A stretch of DNA of 25,398 bases from RBG-13-43-22 sp040755035. GTDB taxonomy: Bacteria; Desulfobacterota; RBG-13-43-22. This document shows positions 13,522-21,729 of this stretch, piece after piece. Numbering within the stretch: position 1 is the first letter of the stretch; each line of letters begins with the position of its first letter. A program made the position numbers and the translations under genes. The stretch is from assembly GCA_040755035.1 (NCBI GenBank), contig JBFMBU010000283.1, forward strand, positions 1-25,398, in the 5' to 3' direction. The notes beneath the pieces were generated by a model. It did not search any database and had not been told where the DNA came from. It worked only from the letters and a program-made list of their open reading frames with translations.

Positions 13522-15510
13522 TCATCTTTTTCTTCGATCTTCATCCCCAAAGGGTAGGGGGGGTGATTTTTCCAAAGGAATCTCCCAGATCACCAATCCG
13601 GCACCGTTTTGAAAGGGGAGCGGTTGTTTTAATGATGGGGGAAAAATCAAAGCATCCATCCAGCCCAGCAGAATAATTACTTCTGGGTTTCCCTGGTAGC
13701 GCCGGTGGATGGTTTCCCAGAGTTCATTACTCATATTTTTTTCCAGTTCTTTCCGTAAAGGGGATGGTTTTAATCCTTTTCTGCCGATCCGCTGATTCTG
13801 AATCCCGGGTGGGATGAAATCCTCCGGGAAATCCATGTCCTTCAAACTCCATTTTTTTGAGAACCTTTTCCCGGGCGGAAGGTCTCCCCAGGGTAAGAGA
13901 TGTCCCCCGAAATAGACATAACAGTTCTGCAAGGGGGCTGAAAGGTGGTTTTCCAGTTTCAGTAAGAGGACGGGTTCTTGAAATTGGGCCTGGCCCTGCA
14001 AGGGGGAGGAGTGAAGAAGGGACAGGGTAAAGAAACGATGGGTCCAGCGTTGAAGGGAAAATTTTAAAAAAAGAGCTTCTCCTTTTTCTTCTATGACATA
14101 ACTTTGAAACCTGGCCAGGGCGGGATTTTCCGTCGCATAAAAAGCCTTAGGGAGGGCATCCATCTCCAGAGGGAGACGATAATCTCGGTCCTGTTGAGAA
14201 TACAGACCCCAGTGATATTTCCATTGGGCCGGGTCTTGGGGACCTTTTGACCGCAAAACCAGAAAGCCGTTGGCCGTCAGCGTATTTCCGGTTTGGGTCA
14301 GGGCACTCAATCCCCAGAAGATCAGTGAGGCAACGGTCGAAACCGAAACGAGAAGAAAGAGCCATCGTTTTCCCCGTTCTCGGTTTTTTTCGGACATTTT
14401 TAATACCAGGGCTATCAACAGGATATACCCTAAACACAGGAAAAGGGCTAAAAAGAAGTAGGGGAAACGGCCGGGAAGGTTGGAGAGCATCAGGGGGAAT
14501 ATTTTTTCCTCCAGGGCTTGAAGGTTGAGGTCCGAGATCGTAGGGCTCTTTTGTAGAATATTCTCCCAAAACCCGGTACGACCGGGCCAGTTGCGGAAAG
14601 GGAGGTCGGTAATGTCAAATGTTAAAAACAGGATTTTACCCAAACCCTGATTCTTTTCCAGGATAAGTGGCAGATCCCCTTCTTTTAATAGGGCGGCTGC
14701 CGGGGCGGAGGTGGTTTTCAAGATCAGGATCGGGTTGCGGGGAAAAAGGGGATAATTCGAAAACCGCTCCAGGGCGGGGAGATTTCTCTTCTGTTCGAAC
14801 CCCAGGATTTTGCAGGGTAGAATACTTTCCATGCTTTCCTTGGGCGGCAGGTTCTCCAGGGGGGTGCCGACCAGAATCAGATATCCCCCGGATTTGATCC
14901 ACTGCTCCAGGGCCCGGAATTGACGGATCCGGAGAGACCTCAAAGAGCCGGTTTTCAGTACCAGGCCTTTTACCCCAAGATATCCGTACCAGTGGTCCGG
15001 AAGGGATCTCAACGGACTATAAACGGGTTGATAATCTTCAATGACCAGAGAAGAAAGATCGTTTGGACTTTCTCCGGCGAATAATAAAATGGGTTGGGTG
15101 ACAAAATGATTTCTCAGGTTTAGGGAATGATAAAGGAAGGGTTTCCCATCATGAAGCAAGCGGATGATCAGGGGATGAGAGTAGGAGTCGATGAAGGCGG
15201 TGAAGGTAAAGACTTTTTGGGAATTCTGAGGCAAATCGACCTCTGTGACATAGGTCCTTTGGCGGACATCATTCCGATATTCGCTGCCACTGGTCGTTAT
15301 CAGCTCCAACCGCCCCTGGAAATCTCTTCCCCTGTTTTCCAGGAGTACCGAGAGGGGAGTCCAGTTATTTAAGGGGAAGGTTCCGTTAAAACCCAGATGG
15401 GGTTCCATGGAAATAGAATCGGCCCCGAAAGCCAAGATCGGGTAGAGCCCTCCAATAGGGCTGAATAAAACAAAAAAGAAGAAGACCCCGCCGGTCCAAC
15501 GTTTTCTCAT
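13522..15510 (-). CDS. Large membrane protein, first gene of the bat-type operon
   Basis: The protein is 662 aa from the ATG at 15508-15510. The N-terminus (MRKRWTGGVFFFFVLFSPIGG...AFGADS) is a good signal peptide with a likely cleavage after AFGA. A beta-rich periplasmic part follows (NNWTPLSVLLENRG), then a GATase-like alpha/beta part (about 170-230, FRALEQWIKSGGYLILVGTP). Two adjacent membrane helices follow at about 350-372 and 383-405 and a second, beta-rich domain at the C-terminus. I do not recognise a named family; the layout is like the extra periplasmic subunits often encoded with Bat/MoxR proteins. A TTG at 15538-15540 would add ten residues and is the main alternative start; neither start has a strong ribosome-binding site. 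Confidence 0.65.
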   Translation of the reverse strand: MRKRWTGGVFFFFVLFSPIGGLYPILAFGADSISMEPHLGFNGTFPLNNWTPLSVLLENRGRDFQGRLELITTSGSEYRNDVRQRTYVTEVDLPQNSQKVFTFTAFIDSYSHPLIIRLLHDGKPFLYHSLNLRNHFVTQPILLFAGESPNDLSSLVIEDYQPVYSPLRSLPDHWYGYLGVKGLVLKTGSLRSLRIRQFRALEQWIKSGGYLILVGTPLENLPPKESMESILPCKILGFEQKRNLPALERFSNYPLFPRNPILILKTTSAPAAALLKEGDLPLILEKNQGLGKILFLTFDITDLPFRNWPGRTGFWENILQKSPTISDLNLQALEEKIFPLMLSNLPGRFPYFFLALFLCLGYILLIALVLKMSEKNRERGKRWLFLLVSVSTVASLIFWGLSALTQTGNTLTANGFLVLRSKGPQDPAQWKYHWGLYSQQDRDYRLPLEMDALPKAFYATENPALARFQSYVIEEKGEALFLKFSLQRWTHRFFTLSLLHSSPLQGQAQFQEPVLLLKLENHLSAPLQNCYVYFGGHLLPWGDLPPGKRFSKKWSLKDMDFPEDFIPPGIQNQRIGRKGLKPSPLRKELEKNMSNELWETIHRRYQGNPEVIILLGWMDALIFPPSLKQPLPFQNGAGLVIWEIPLEKSPPLPFGDEDRRKR

Positions 15511-15565
15511 TAGGGTAAAAGCCTTTGCTTGTGGGTTCAACCTCGATTGGTCAGGAACTTAGGAA

Positions 15566-15676
15566 TAGAATTCTACGCCAATTGGATAGAATTTATTCTT
15601 AAAAGGGAAATCACCCGGACCGAATGAAGTATTTTCGAAATTCCGTTTTAGCTCCGGCCGCTCCGGGTTGGGATAC
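15566..15676. repeat. Quasi-palindromic operon repeat, copy 4
   Basis: The outer ends ACCCGGA (15613-15619) and TCCGGGT (15662-15668) enclose CGAATGAAGTATTTTCGAAA, near-identical to copy 1. The left flank ATTGGATAGAATTTATTC is shared with copies 1 and 3. It lies in the transcribed leader, between the promoter at 15745-15773 and the first gene. Confidence 0.8.
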
Positions 15677-15744
15677 TATTTCCTTCTATGTAAGGGCCGA
15701 AAAACAAAAATAGGGTCAGGGAGAAAAGGTTCCCCTTAGAAAAA

Positions 15745-15773
15745 ATTATAAGTGAAGGAGGGGGTCTAAGCAA
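15745..15773 (-). promoter_or_regulatory. Sigma70-type promoter of the bat-type operon
   Basis: On the minus strand, TTGCTT (15768-15773), a 17-nt spacer and a perfect TATAAT (15745-15750). The transcript would have a leader of about 225 nt that includes repeat copy 4. Confidence 0.7.
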
Positions 15774-15820
15774 GGGGAAAGAAAAAGACAGTAAAGATCA
15801 ACTCTTTTCTCCTCAACGCA

Positions 15821-15848
15821 TTGACTTTTTTTTTAAAAAATGTATTAA
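15821..15848 (+). promoter_or_regulatory. Probable promoter of the divergent GAPDH gene
   Basis: TTGACT (15821-15826) and TATTAA (15843-15848) are spaced by 16 nt in an A/T-rich stretch. A good ribosome-binding site, GGAGGTG, follows at 15950-15956, 4 nt before the ATG. The untranslated leader would be about 105 nt; I see no riboswitch-like structure in it. The divergent bat-type promoter lies 50-75 bp to the left. Confidence 0.5.
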
Positions 15849-15960
15849 TATTATTTGGAGTAATTTTATTTTCTTCTTATTTCTATCGATAATTCTTTAT
15901 TGGGAAATGTGTGGTTTGATCATTCATGATTCTGTAAAATGACCTTAATGGAGGTGCATT

Positions 15961-17238
15961 ATGGCAAAGGTTCAGGTATTCGAAAATAAAAAGCCCGTTC
16001 TCGGCATCAACGGTCTGGGAAGGATCGGCAAGCTGACCTTGTGGAACCATATCTCCCGCAAATATTTTCAGGAAATCGTGGTCAATACCGGGCGCGAGGT
16101 GGGCAGCGGCCTGGAGGCCATCGCCCAACGCATTGAAACCGACACCACCTATGGGCCGCTCCACCGTTTTCTCTACGGGATCAAGGCCGGACGTCTTATT
16201 GAAATCGTTGACGAAAAGAGCGGGAAACTTCTTATTGACGGCATTCCGGTTATGGTTTTGCGGGAGGCCCGCAATCCGGCGGAGATCAAATGGCGCGATC
16301 AGGGTGTGGATATGGTGGTCGAGTGCACCAGCCAGTTCCGGGACCCCACCACCCCTGTGGATGACAAAAAGGGTTCCCTCCGCGGCCATCTGGCTTCGGG
16401 GGCCAGAGTGGTTATCAACTCCTCCCCCTTCAAGATCAAGGACAAAGCCTTGAAGACCCCCCAGGATGCCGTGACCCTTATCTATGGCATCAATCATGCC
16501 GCCTTTGACCGGCAGGTTCACCAGGTCCTGTCGGCCGCTTCCTGCACTACCACCGGATTGGCCCATATGGTCAAACCCCTGCTGGAACACGAACAGACCA
16601 ACAAGATACTTACCGCCTCCATGTCCACGGTTCATGCCGTGACCAATTCCCAGGCGGTTTTGGATTCCATGCCCAAGGGCGGAGAAAAGGACCTGAGGAA
16701 AAACCGCAGCATTCTGAATAATATCATTTTGACCTCCACCAACGCGGCCGCGGCCCTGGCCGAGGTCATCCCCGAGGTAAAAAATATCGGTTTTATGGCC
16801 GATTCCATCCGGGTGCCTACGAATACGGAGTCCCTTATTGTTTTAAATGTCACTTTCCAGAGCAAAAACACCGCCGGGGGGACGGCCTATGAGCTGGATA
16901 CCAAGGTGATCAACCGGATTTATCAGGAGGTCAGCGAAAAAGACCCGGAAAAACTATTGGTCTTTTCCCTGGCCCAAAACGTCTCCAGCGACCTGATCGG
17001 TTTGAACGCCGCCGTGGTTATTGAAGGTCAGTTCAACCATACCCGGACTTCCTTTATCGACATCGACTGTGCCTGCATCCCCGGTATGCCGGCCCAGGCC
17101 ATTCCGGCTCTGGACCAGGGCACCCTCCGGGTACCGGTGGTCCATGCCAAGATTTTTGGGTGGTATGATAATGAATACGGGAGTTACGTCAACCGGCTGG
17201 GGGACCTGACGGTCCATGTGCATCGGCAACTGAGTTAA
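15961..17238 (+). CDS. Divergent, enlarged glyceraldehyde-3-phosphate dehydrogenase paralogue
   Basis: This 425-aa protein compares with about 335 for ordinary GAPDH. The NAD-binding start GINGLGRIGKLTLW, catalytic C195 in SAASCTTTGLA, base H225 in MSTVHAVTNSQ, the substrate-site SIRVPT and the C-terminal WYDNEYGSYVNRL are all recognisable. Differences from the canonical enzyme encoded at 21730-22728 include CTTTG for CTTNC, TSTNAAAAL for TTTGAAKA and a 30- rather than 27-residue Cys-His spacing, plus insertions around 40-75, 130-160 and 300-345. It probably still oxidises or reduces an aldehyde-phosphate through a thioester, but substrate or cofactor preference may differ. A clear ribosome-binding site supports the start. 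Confidence 0.85.
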   Translation: MAKVQVFENKKPVLGINGLGRIGKLTLWNHISRKYFQEIVVNTGREVGSGLEAIAQRIETDTTYGPLHRFLYGIKAGRLIEIVDEKSGKLLIDGIPVMVLREARNPAEIKWRDQGVDMVVECTSQFRDPTTPVDDKKGSLRGHLASGARVVINSSPFKIKDKALKTPQDAVTLIYGINHAAFDRQVHQVLSAASCTTTGLAHMVKPLLEHEQTNKILTASMSTVHAVTNSQAVLDSMPKGGEKDLRKNRSILNNIILTSTNAAAALAEVIPEVKNIGFMADSIRVPTNTESLIVLNVTFQSKNTAGGTAYELDTKVINRIYQEVSEKDPEKLLVFSLAQNVSSDLIGLNAAVVIEGQFNHTRTSFIDIDCACIPGMPAQAIPALDQGTLRVPVVHAKIFGWYDNEYGSYVNRLGDLTVHVHRQLS

Positions 17239-17242
17239 AGAA

Positions 17243-17342
17243 AGGTGTAAGGTAGAAGGTCTAAGGTGTAGGGTTACCGCCGAAGATCGGTTTGAGTTTT
17301 TCCCCGCACCTTAAACCCTATACCTTGAACCTTATACCCGGT
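17243..17342. repeat. Inverted pair of 7-bp repeat arrays between convergent genes
   Basis: Arm 1 (17243-17277) is AGGTGTA, AGGTAGA, AGGTCTA, AGGTGTA, GGGTTAC. Arm 2 (17308-17342) is ACCTTAA, ACCCTAT, ACCTTGA, ACCTTAT, ACCCGGT, roughly the reverse complement. The RNA of either strand could fold into a long imperfect hairpin. It lies between two convergent stops, and T-rich stretches (GAGTTTTT in the loop, GGTTTTTATAG at the right edge) suggest it acts as the transcription end for the GAPDH paralogue. Confidence 0.7.
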
Positions 17343-17344
17343 TT

Positions 17345-20300
17345 TTATAGGGTCACCCGCTGGGACTCGCGGGCCTCTTCTTCGTGGCGGCCTTCATAGA
17401 CCGCACCGCTCCAGCCGTCGATGGAAATGAAATCACCGCCCCGGATAGTGCGTCCGTCCACTGTGCTGTAGCCCTTGGTCTCATAGACGCTCAGCTTGGT
17501 AAAACCCACCACCCCCACCTTGTCCAATTGGGGTATGGTTACGGCCGCATGGGAGGTGCTGCCCCCTTTTGCGGTCAACAGCCCTTCCACCTGGAGGAGG
17601 ATTCCGACGTCGTCGGGAACCGAATCGGGTCGAATCAAAATTAAAGGGGTGCCCGGTTCCTGTTCCCGGTACTGGCGGATTTCCTCTTCCGAATAGACAG
17701 CCCTTCCGGAAAGGGCCCCGCCGTTGACCCCGATACCCGTACCCAGCAGAGACTCCTTCAGTTTGTCCGTTTCCTTGAAAATTTTCAGCTTGCCCGTTTC
17801 CCGCTGGACCATATCCCGGGTTTGGAGGATGAACAGTCCCTCAGGTGCGGTTTTTTCAAAGGTGAACTCGATTTCCTGGTGATTGAAACGTTTGTCGTAG
17901 ATCAGATGCTCGGACAGGCGAACCAGTTCCTTGTAGATATTCGGGAAATTTGCTTCCAAGGAAATGGTGGTGTCCTTGCGTTCGTTTTGCCGTTGTCTTT
18001 CCGAAATGGGATAGGTGGAAACCAATCCGGAAACGATGTCATCCCCCTGGACCCCGAAGATAAAATCCCCATAGAGGTTGATCCCGGGGGCCAGTTCCTT
18101 GGGGTCGCGGGTGAAGATCACCCCCGAACCGGATTGATCATTCAGATTGCCGAAGATCATGGTCTGGACGATGACCGCCGTTCCCCATTCATCGGAAAGA
18201 TTGACCTGGTGGCGATAAATACGGGCCTGTTCCGAATTCCAGGAGGTGATGACCTGCAGGATGGCATCCTGGAGCTGATCCCAGGGTTGGTCCAGGACTT
18301 TGATGGCTTTTTCTTCCAGGGCCTGCCGGTAAGCCAGGGCGACTTCTTTCATCTGATCCGGGGCGAATTGAATCTTACGGTCGACGCGAAACTGTTGTTT
18401 AAAGCGGTCGATAATCCCGTCAAAAAAATTCCGGTCCAGTCCACGGAGCATACCGTAACTTTGCAGAAAACGACGGAAGGAGTCCCAGGCCGCCCAGGCA
18501 TAATCCGGCTTTCGGCTCAATCCTTCGGCGATTTTTTCATTGATGCCCACATTGAGGATGGATTGCATCATGCCCGGCAGGGAAAGAGTGGCCCCGCTCC
18601 TGACGCTCAAAAGGAGGGGATTGCGGGGATCCCCGAACTTGCGGCCCACCATTTTTTCCAGGCGCCGGATTTCTTTAGCCACCCGGGCCATCAAGTCTTC
18701 AAAAATGTGCTGGTACCCCATGAGTCCTTCCAGGCGGCGGAAGACTTCGGTGGTGAGTATAAACCCGGGCGGAACCGGGAAATTCATGGAGGCCAATTCT
18801 TTTAAATAATAGCCCTTATTGCCGATAAGGAGCTGATTGTCCAACCTTTTGCTGCGTCGATACAAGGGGGTAATGGTCATTTCCGGGTCGTAGGACATGA
18901 CCAGGGTCAGGATCTGCTTGTTGTCCTTGAATTTTTCCTTTTCGGCCTGGAGGGTGTGGATGATACTGTTAATGAAATTGTCCAGGACCTGGAGTCCGAA
19001 GGCGGAAGAGATCGCCGCCCGGAAAAAGCCTTCGGAGGTTTGAAAATAAATTTCCTCTTCTCCGCTGTGGTTGGCCGTCTTCCCCGGAGAGAGGATGTCT
19101 TCTTCAATCAATTGTCCGATGATGATGGGCAGATTGGGACGGTGGGCGTCGATGTGGTAATCGCGGATGATGTCCTGGATTCCTTTGGATATGAACTGGA
19201 AGATATCGATATATTGATCGATGGAAAACTGCTTGATCTCCAGGGCGTGGCTGACATACTTCATCTTGGCCGTCAAACCTTCAATGGCGATTCCTTCGAT
19301 ATCCAGGGCCTTGACATAAAGCCAGAGATATTGGTGGATGCGCATCAGGGTGCTTTTGGTGATGAAATTCAGGTTGAGGGATTGGACCAGCTCCTCGAAA
19401 AGGACGGTGGCCAGGCTTTCCAGCCTTAGAGAGAGCCCTACGGCTTCAAATTTTTCTTCCCGGTAGGTACCGTACATGGAAGGGATGCCGGCGGCGATAT
19501 GCCGCTTACGATAGATATTTTCCACATATTCCGTCTTTTCGGGGGAAAGGATCTTCTCTTTGAGTTGAGCCAGAAATTCAAGGATAATGGCCAGACTCTT
19601 GTCCTGTTTTTTCTCCTGCAGGCTGCGCTTCAAGGCCTGGACCTTTTGGGGATCAAACAGGAATGAGGTTTCCAGGGTTTTTATCACTTCAATATGCCGG
19701 GGATGATATTTTTGGTAAAGGAGCTGATAAAATCTTATGAGCAGGGCGGCCCGTTTCCGATCCTTTTCCGGGGTGGCGGGTAGGGTTTGCATTTCTTTGT
19801 TGACCCGGCTTGCGTCCCACTCCAGAAACCCTTTCGGATCTTTTCCGACCCGCTCCAGCAGGGTTTCAAAAATCACCCGCAGCCCTTTGGCGTCTTCCGA
19901 ATTTTGAGCGATTTGTTCGTAGACCTCATCCGGAAGGTGGTCCCGGATATGGGTTTTGTCTTCCAAAGCCCAGAAGCGGAAGGCGTTTTCCAAAAAAGGG
20001 ACCATGAGGCTGTTGCTTTCCACATGGGATTGCTTGCGCAGGAAGTGGATGACCAGGTCCTGACGGAAGGAGAGTTCGTCCACTTCGGTGGAGATTTCCC
20101 TCAGTTCCCCTTCGGCCCCGATTTCACTGAAGTATATGGGAAAGAGGCGCAGAAGTTGTTTGATCAAATTGTAAGCCGGCTCGATATCGGTATTGAGCAG
20201 GGCCGAAATATTTTTCTGGAGGAGGTCCGTATCCCGCACAAAAACCCCTCCCAGTTTGAGATTGATGATCAGGGCAGAGAGCAGCCGCTTGGTCCATCTC

Positions 20301-21565
20301 GGTTTGAAGGAAATGATTTCCAGCCAGGTCCGGATGTTTTCAATATGGGCCGGATTGACCCGGATCTGCCATTCGGTAGTGGACCCGGCCAGGTGGGGGT
20401 GTTGGAAACCGAATAAAATCAGTTCTTCGATAAGGGTGTCCACCAGGGGATGATGGTTGAGACGGAAAACCTCTTTGGACACGGTAATGACACAGGAAAG
20501 GACGGTACTTTGATACTGGGTGCAGGAGGAGCATTTCCGCAGGAGGTGAAAGACGTTTTGCACAAATCCGTTGAGGTCTTCGGTTTTTTCTTCTCGGAAG
20601 ACCAGGGCCAGACAGCGGTTGATCTCGATCAAAGCCCGGCCGTGGATGTCAGCCAAGGCCGGGACATTGATGATGTGAAAAAGAAAATCGAGTTTGACGA
20701 TGTATTCCCGACCGGCATAGGCCTCCGATTTCTCCAGGGCGTCGGCCACCAACAGATATCCTTCCATGATCTGGAGGTAATCCGGAAGATCCAGGTAGGA
20801 AGCGGTTCCGCTCTGGGCTCCCTGGGTTGCCTGAAAGGGGATGGCCTCCAATTTTTTTACCAGATCGGAGATGGAATGGTGGGTCAGGGGGCGGACCAGG
20901 GTGTCATAACTGAAAATGGCCGTTGCCTCTTCTCCGGAGCGATTGAACCAATCCTGCGGGTCGGATTGGTCAAGCCAGAAAAGATAGGTGGAGCGGAAGA
21001 CATTATGGAGAAACGTTTTCCATCCCTCTTCATCGAGTGAAAGGGAAAGGTCTCTGGCGGTTTGAATAAGTTTTTTCCCGTAAGTGGAGCATTTTCTGAA
21101 GATGAATTCCTCGCGATCGGACAATTCTACCAAGGAATCGATCAGAGCGGAGAAAAGAGTCAGGTTCCGGGGAAGCATCCCGTTACTTTTGGAAAGGACC
21201 AGGTTTAAAAAATCAAAGAGAAAGCGGACGGCGGTCTCCCGGGTTTCTTCATCGGCCGGAGAGGTGAGGATCTCGAGATAGATGCCGATCAGGGTCTCTA
21301 AAGCCTTCAGCCCCTTTTCGTGGCCATTAAATTCATAAAAATCGCCCATGGAAAGGGTACGAAGCTGCTTAAGGACATGTTCCCAATTGACAAAGGGGTG
21401 ATTCATCTCCGTCAATAGGTCTTGAGTCCGTTTCGATACCCCGAAATGTCCTTCGGCGATATTGAGCAGGACCTGGTAGCGCAAGGGAATTTCCACGGTG
21501 GCAGCGGTCCTTTCCAGGTTTACCTGGAGGGCCGAAGAGGTGAATTGGGGGGCTTGTTTTTTCAT
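17345..21565 (-). CDS. PPDK-related phosphotransferase without the PEP-binding barrel
   Basis: This 1406-aa protein has residues 1 to about 900 almost entirely helical, with no family I recognise. From about 905 to 1290 it is a pyruvate-phosphate-dikinase ATP-grasp domain: GNKGYYLKELASMNFPVPPG, LLLSVRSGATLSLPGMM, DEWGTAVIVQTMIFGN, GSGVIFTRDP and a final LFILQTRD. The swivelling phospho-histidine domain follows, with GGSTSHAAV and catalytic H1339, and the protein ends about 67 residues later. The C-terminal TIM barrel that binds PEP/pyruvate in PPDK and PpsA is absent. By analogy with rifampin phosphotransferase and glucan water dikinase, phosphate would go from ATP via His to another acceptor, perhaps bound by the N-terminal region. 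It lies downstream of gap and has no evident Shine-Dalgarno sequence. Confidence 0.8.
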   Translation of the reverse strand: MKKQAPQFTSSALQVNLERTAATVEIPLRYQVLLNIAEGHFGVSKRTQDLLTEMNHPFVNWEHVLKQLRTLSMGDFYEFNGHEKGLKALETLIGIYLEILTSPADEETRETAVRFLFDFLNLVLSKSNGMLPRNLTLFSALIDSLVELSDREEFIFRKCSTYGKKLIQTARDLSLSLDEEGWKTFLHNVFRSTYLFWLDQSDPQDWFNRSGEEATAIFSYDTLVRPLTHHSISDLVKKLEAIPFQATQGAQSGTASYLDLPDYLQIMEGYLLVADALEKSEAYAGREYIVKLDFLFHIINVPALADIHGRALIEINRCLALVFREEKTEDLNGFVQNVFHLLRKCSSCTQYQSTVLSCVITVSKEVFRLNHHPLVDTLIEELILFGFQHPHLAGSTTEWQIRVNPAHIENIRTWLEIISFKPRWTKRLLSALIINLKLGGVFVRDTDLLQKNISALLNTDIEPAYNLIKQLLRLFPIYFSEIGAEGELREISTEVDELSFRQDLVIHFLRKQSHVESNSLMVPFLENAFRFWALEDKTHIRDHLPDEVYEQIAQNSEDAKGLRVIFETLLERVGKDPKGFLEWDASRVNKEMQTLPATPEKDRKRAALLIRFYQLLYQKYHPRHIEVIKTLETSFLFDPQKVQALKRSLQEKKQDKSLAIILEFLAQLKEKILSPEKTEYVENIYRKRHIAAGIPSMYGTYREEKFEAVGLSLRLESLATVLFEELVQSLNLNFITKSTLMRIHQYLWLYVKALDIEGIAIEGLTAKMKYVSHALEIKQFSIDQYIDIFQFISKGIQDIIRDYHIDAHRPNLPIIIGQLIEEDILSPGKTANHSGEEEIYFQTSEGFFRAAISSAFGLQVLDNFINSIIHTLQAEKEKFKDNKQILTLVMSYDPEMTITPLYRRSKRLDNQLLIGNKGYYLKELASMNFPVPPGFILTTEVFRRLEGLMGYQHIFEDLMARVAKEIRRLEKMVGRKFGDPRNPLLLSVRSGATLSLPGMMQSILNVGINEKIAEGLSRKPDYAWAAWDSFRRFLQSYGMLRGLDRNFFDGIIDRFKQQFRVDRKIQFAPDQMKEVALAYRQALEEKAIKVLDQPWDQLQDAILQVITSWNSEQARIYRHQVNLSDEWGTAVIVQTMIFGNLNDQSGSGVIFTRDPKELAPGINLYGDFIFGVQGDDIVSGLVSTYPISERQRQNERKDTTISLEANFPNIYKELVRLSEHLIYDKRFNHQEIEFTFEKTAPEGLFILQTRDMVQRETGKLKIFKETDKLKESLLGTGIGVNGGALSGRAVYSEEEIRQYREQEPGTPLILIRPDSVPDDVGILLQVEGLLTAKGGSTSHAAVTIPQLDKVGVVGFTKLSVYETKGYSTVDGRTIRGGDFISIDGWSGAVYEGRHEEEARESQRVTL

Positions 21566-21578
21566 GGATCTATTGCTG

Positions 21579-21648
21579 CTGGATACTGGTCACTGGATAC
21601 TGGATGCTGGATACTGGATATTGGATACTGGATGGTCGATGGTGGATT
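21579..21648. repeat. 7-bp tandem array, ten units
   Basis: Ten imperfect heptamers run from 21579: CTGGATA, CTGGTCA, CTGGATA, CTGGATG, CTGGATA twice, TTGGATA, CTGGATG, GTCGATG, GTGGATT. The array ends 13 bases before the ATG of the 1406-aa gene on the minus strand, so it occupies that gene's leader. Confidence 0.85.
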
Positions 21649-21729
21649 TCATCAAGTAGCCGGCATCGGTTTTTCCTTGAATCCGGTATCCGAATCTATG
21701 AACCCTTGAAACTTCGAAACCTTTCATTT

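Noticed and set aside
15661..15960. Riboswitch in the leader of the GAPDH paralogue
   Set aside because: The stretch is A/T-rich with promoter elements on both strands and no conserved aptamer-like stems.
17822..18805. A 327-codon plus-strand open frame, and several others, opposite the PPDK-like gene
   Set aside because: They overlap conserved ATP-grasp codons on the other strand and show no family motifs or start signals.
17345..21565. Ordinary pyruvate phosphate dikinase or PEP synthase
   Set aside because: The C-terminal PEP/pyruvate barrel is missing and the N-terminus is replaced by a long unrelated helical region.
21579..21648. CRISPR-like array
   Set aside because: The units are contiguous 7-mers with no spacers, and no cas genes are present.
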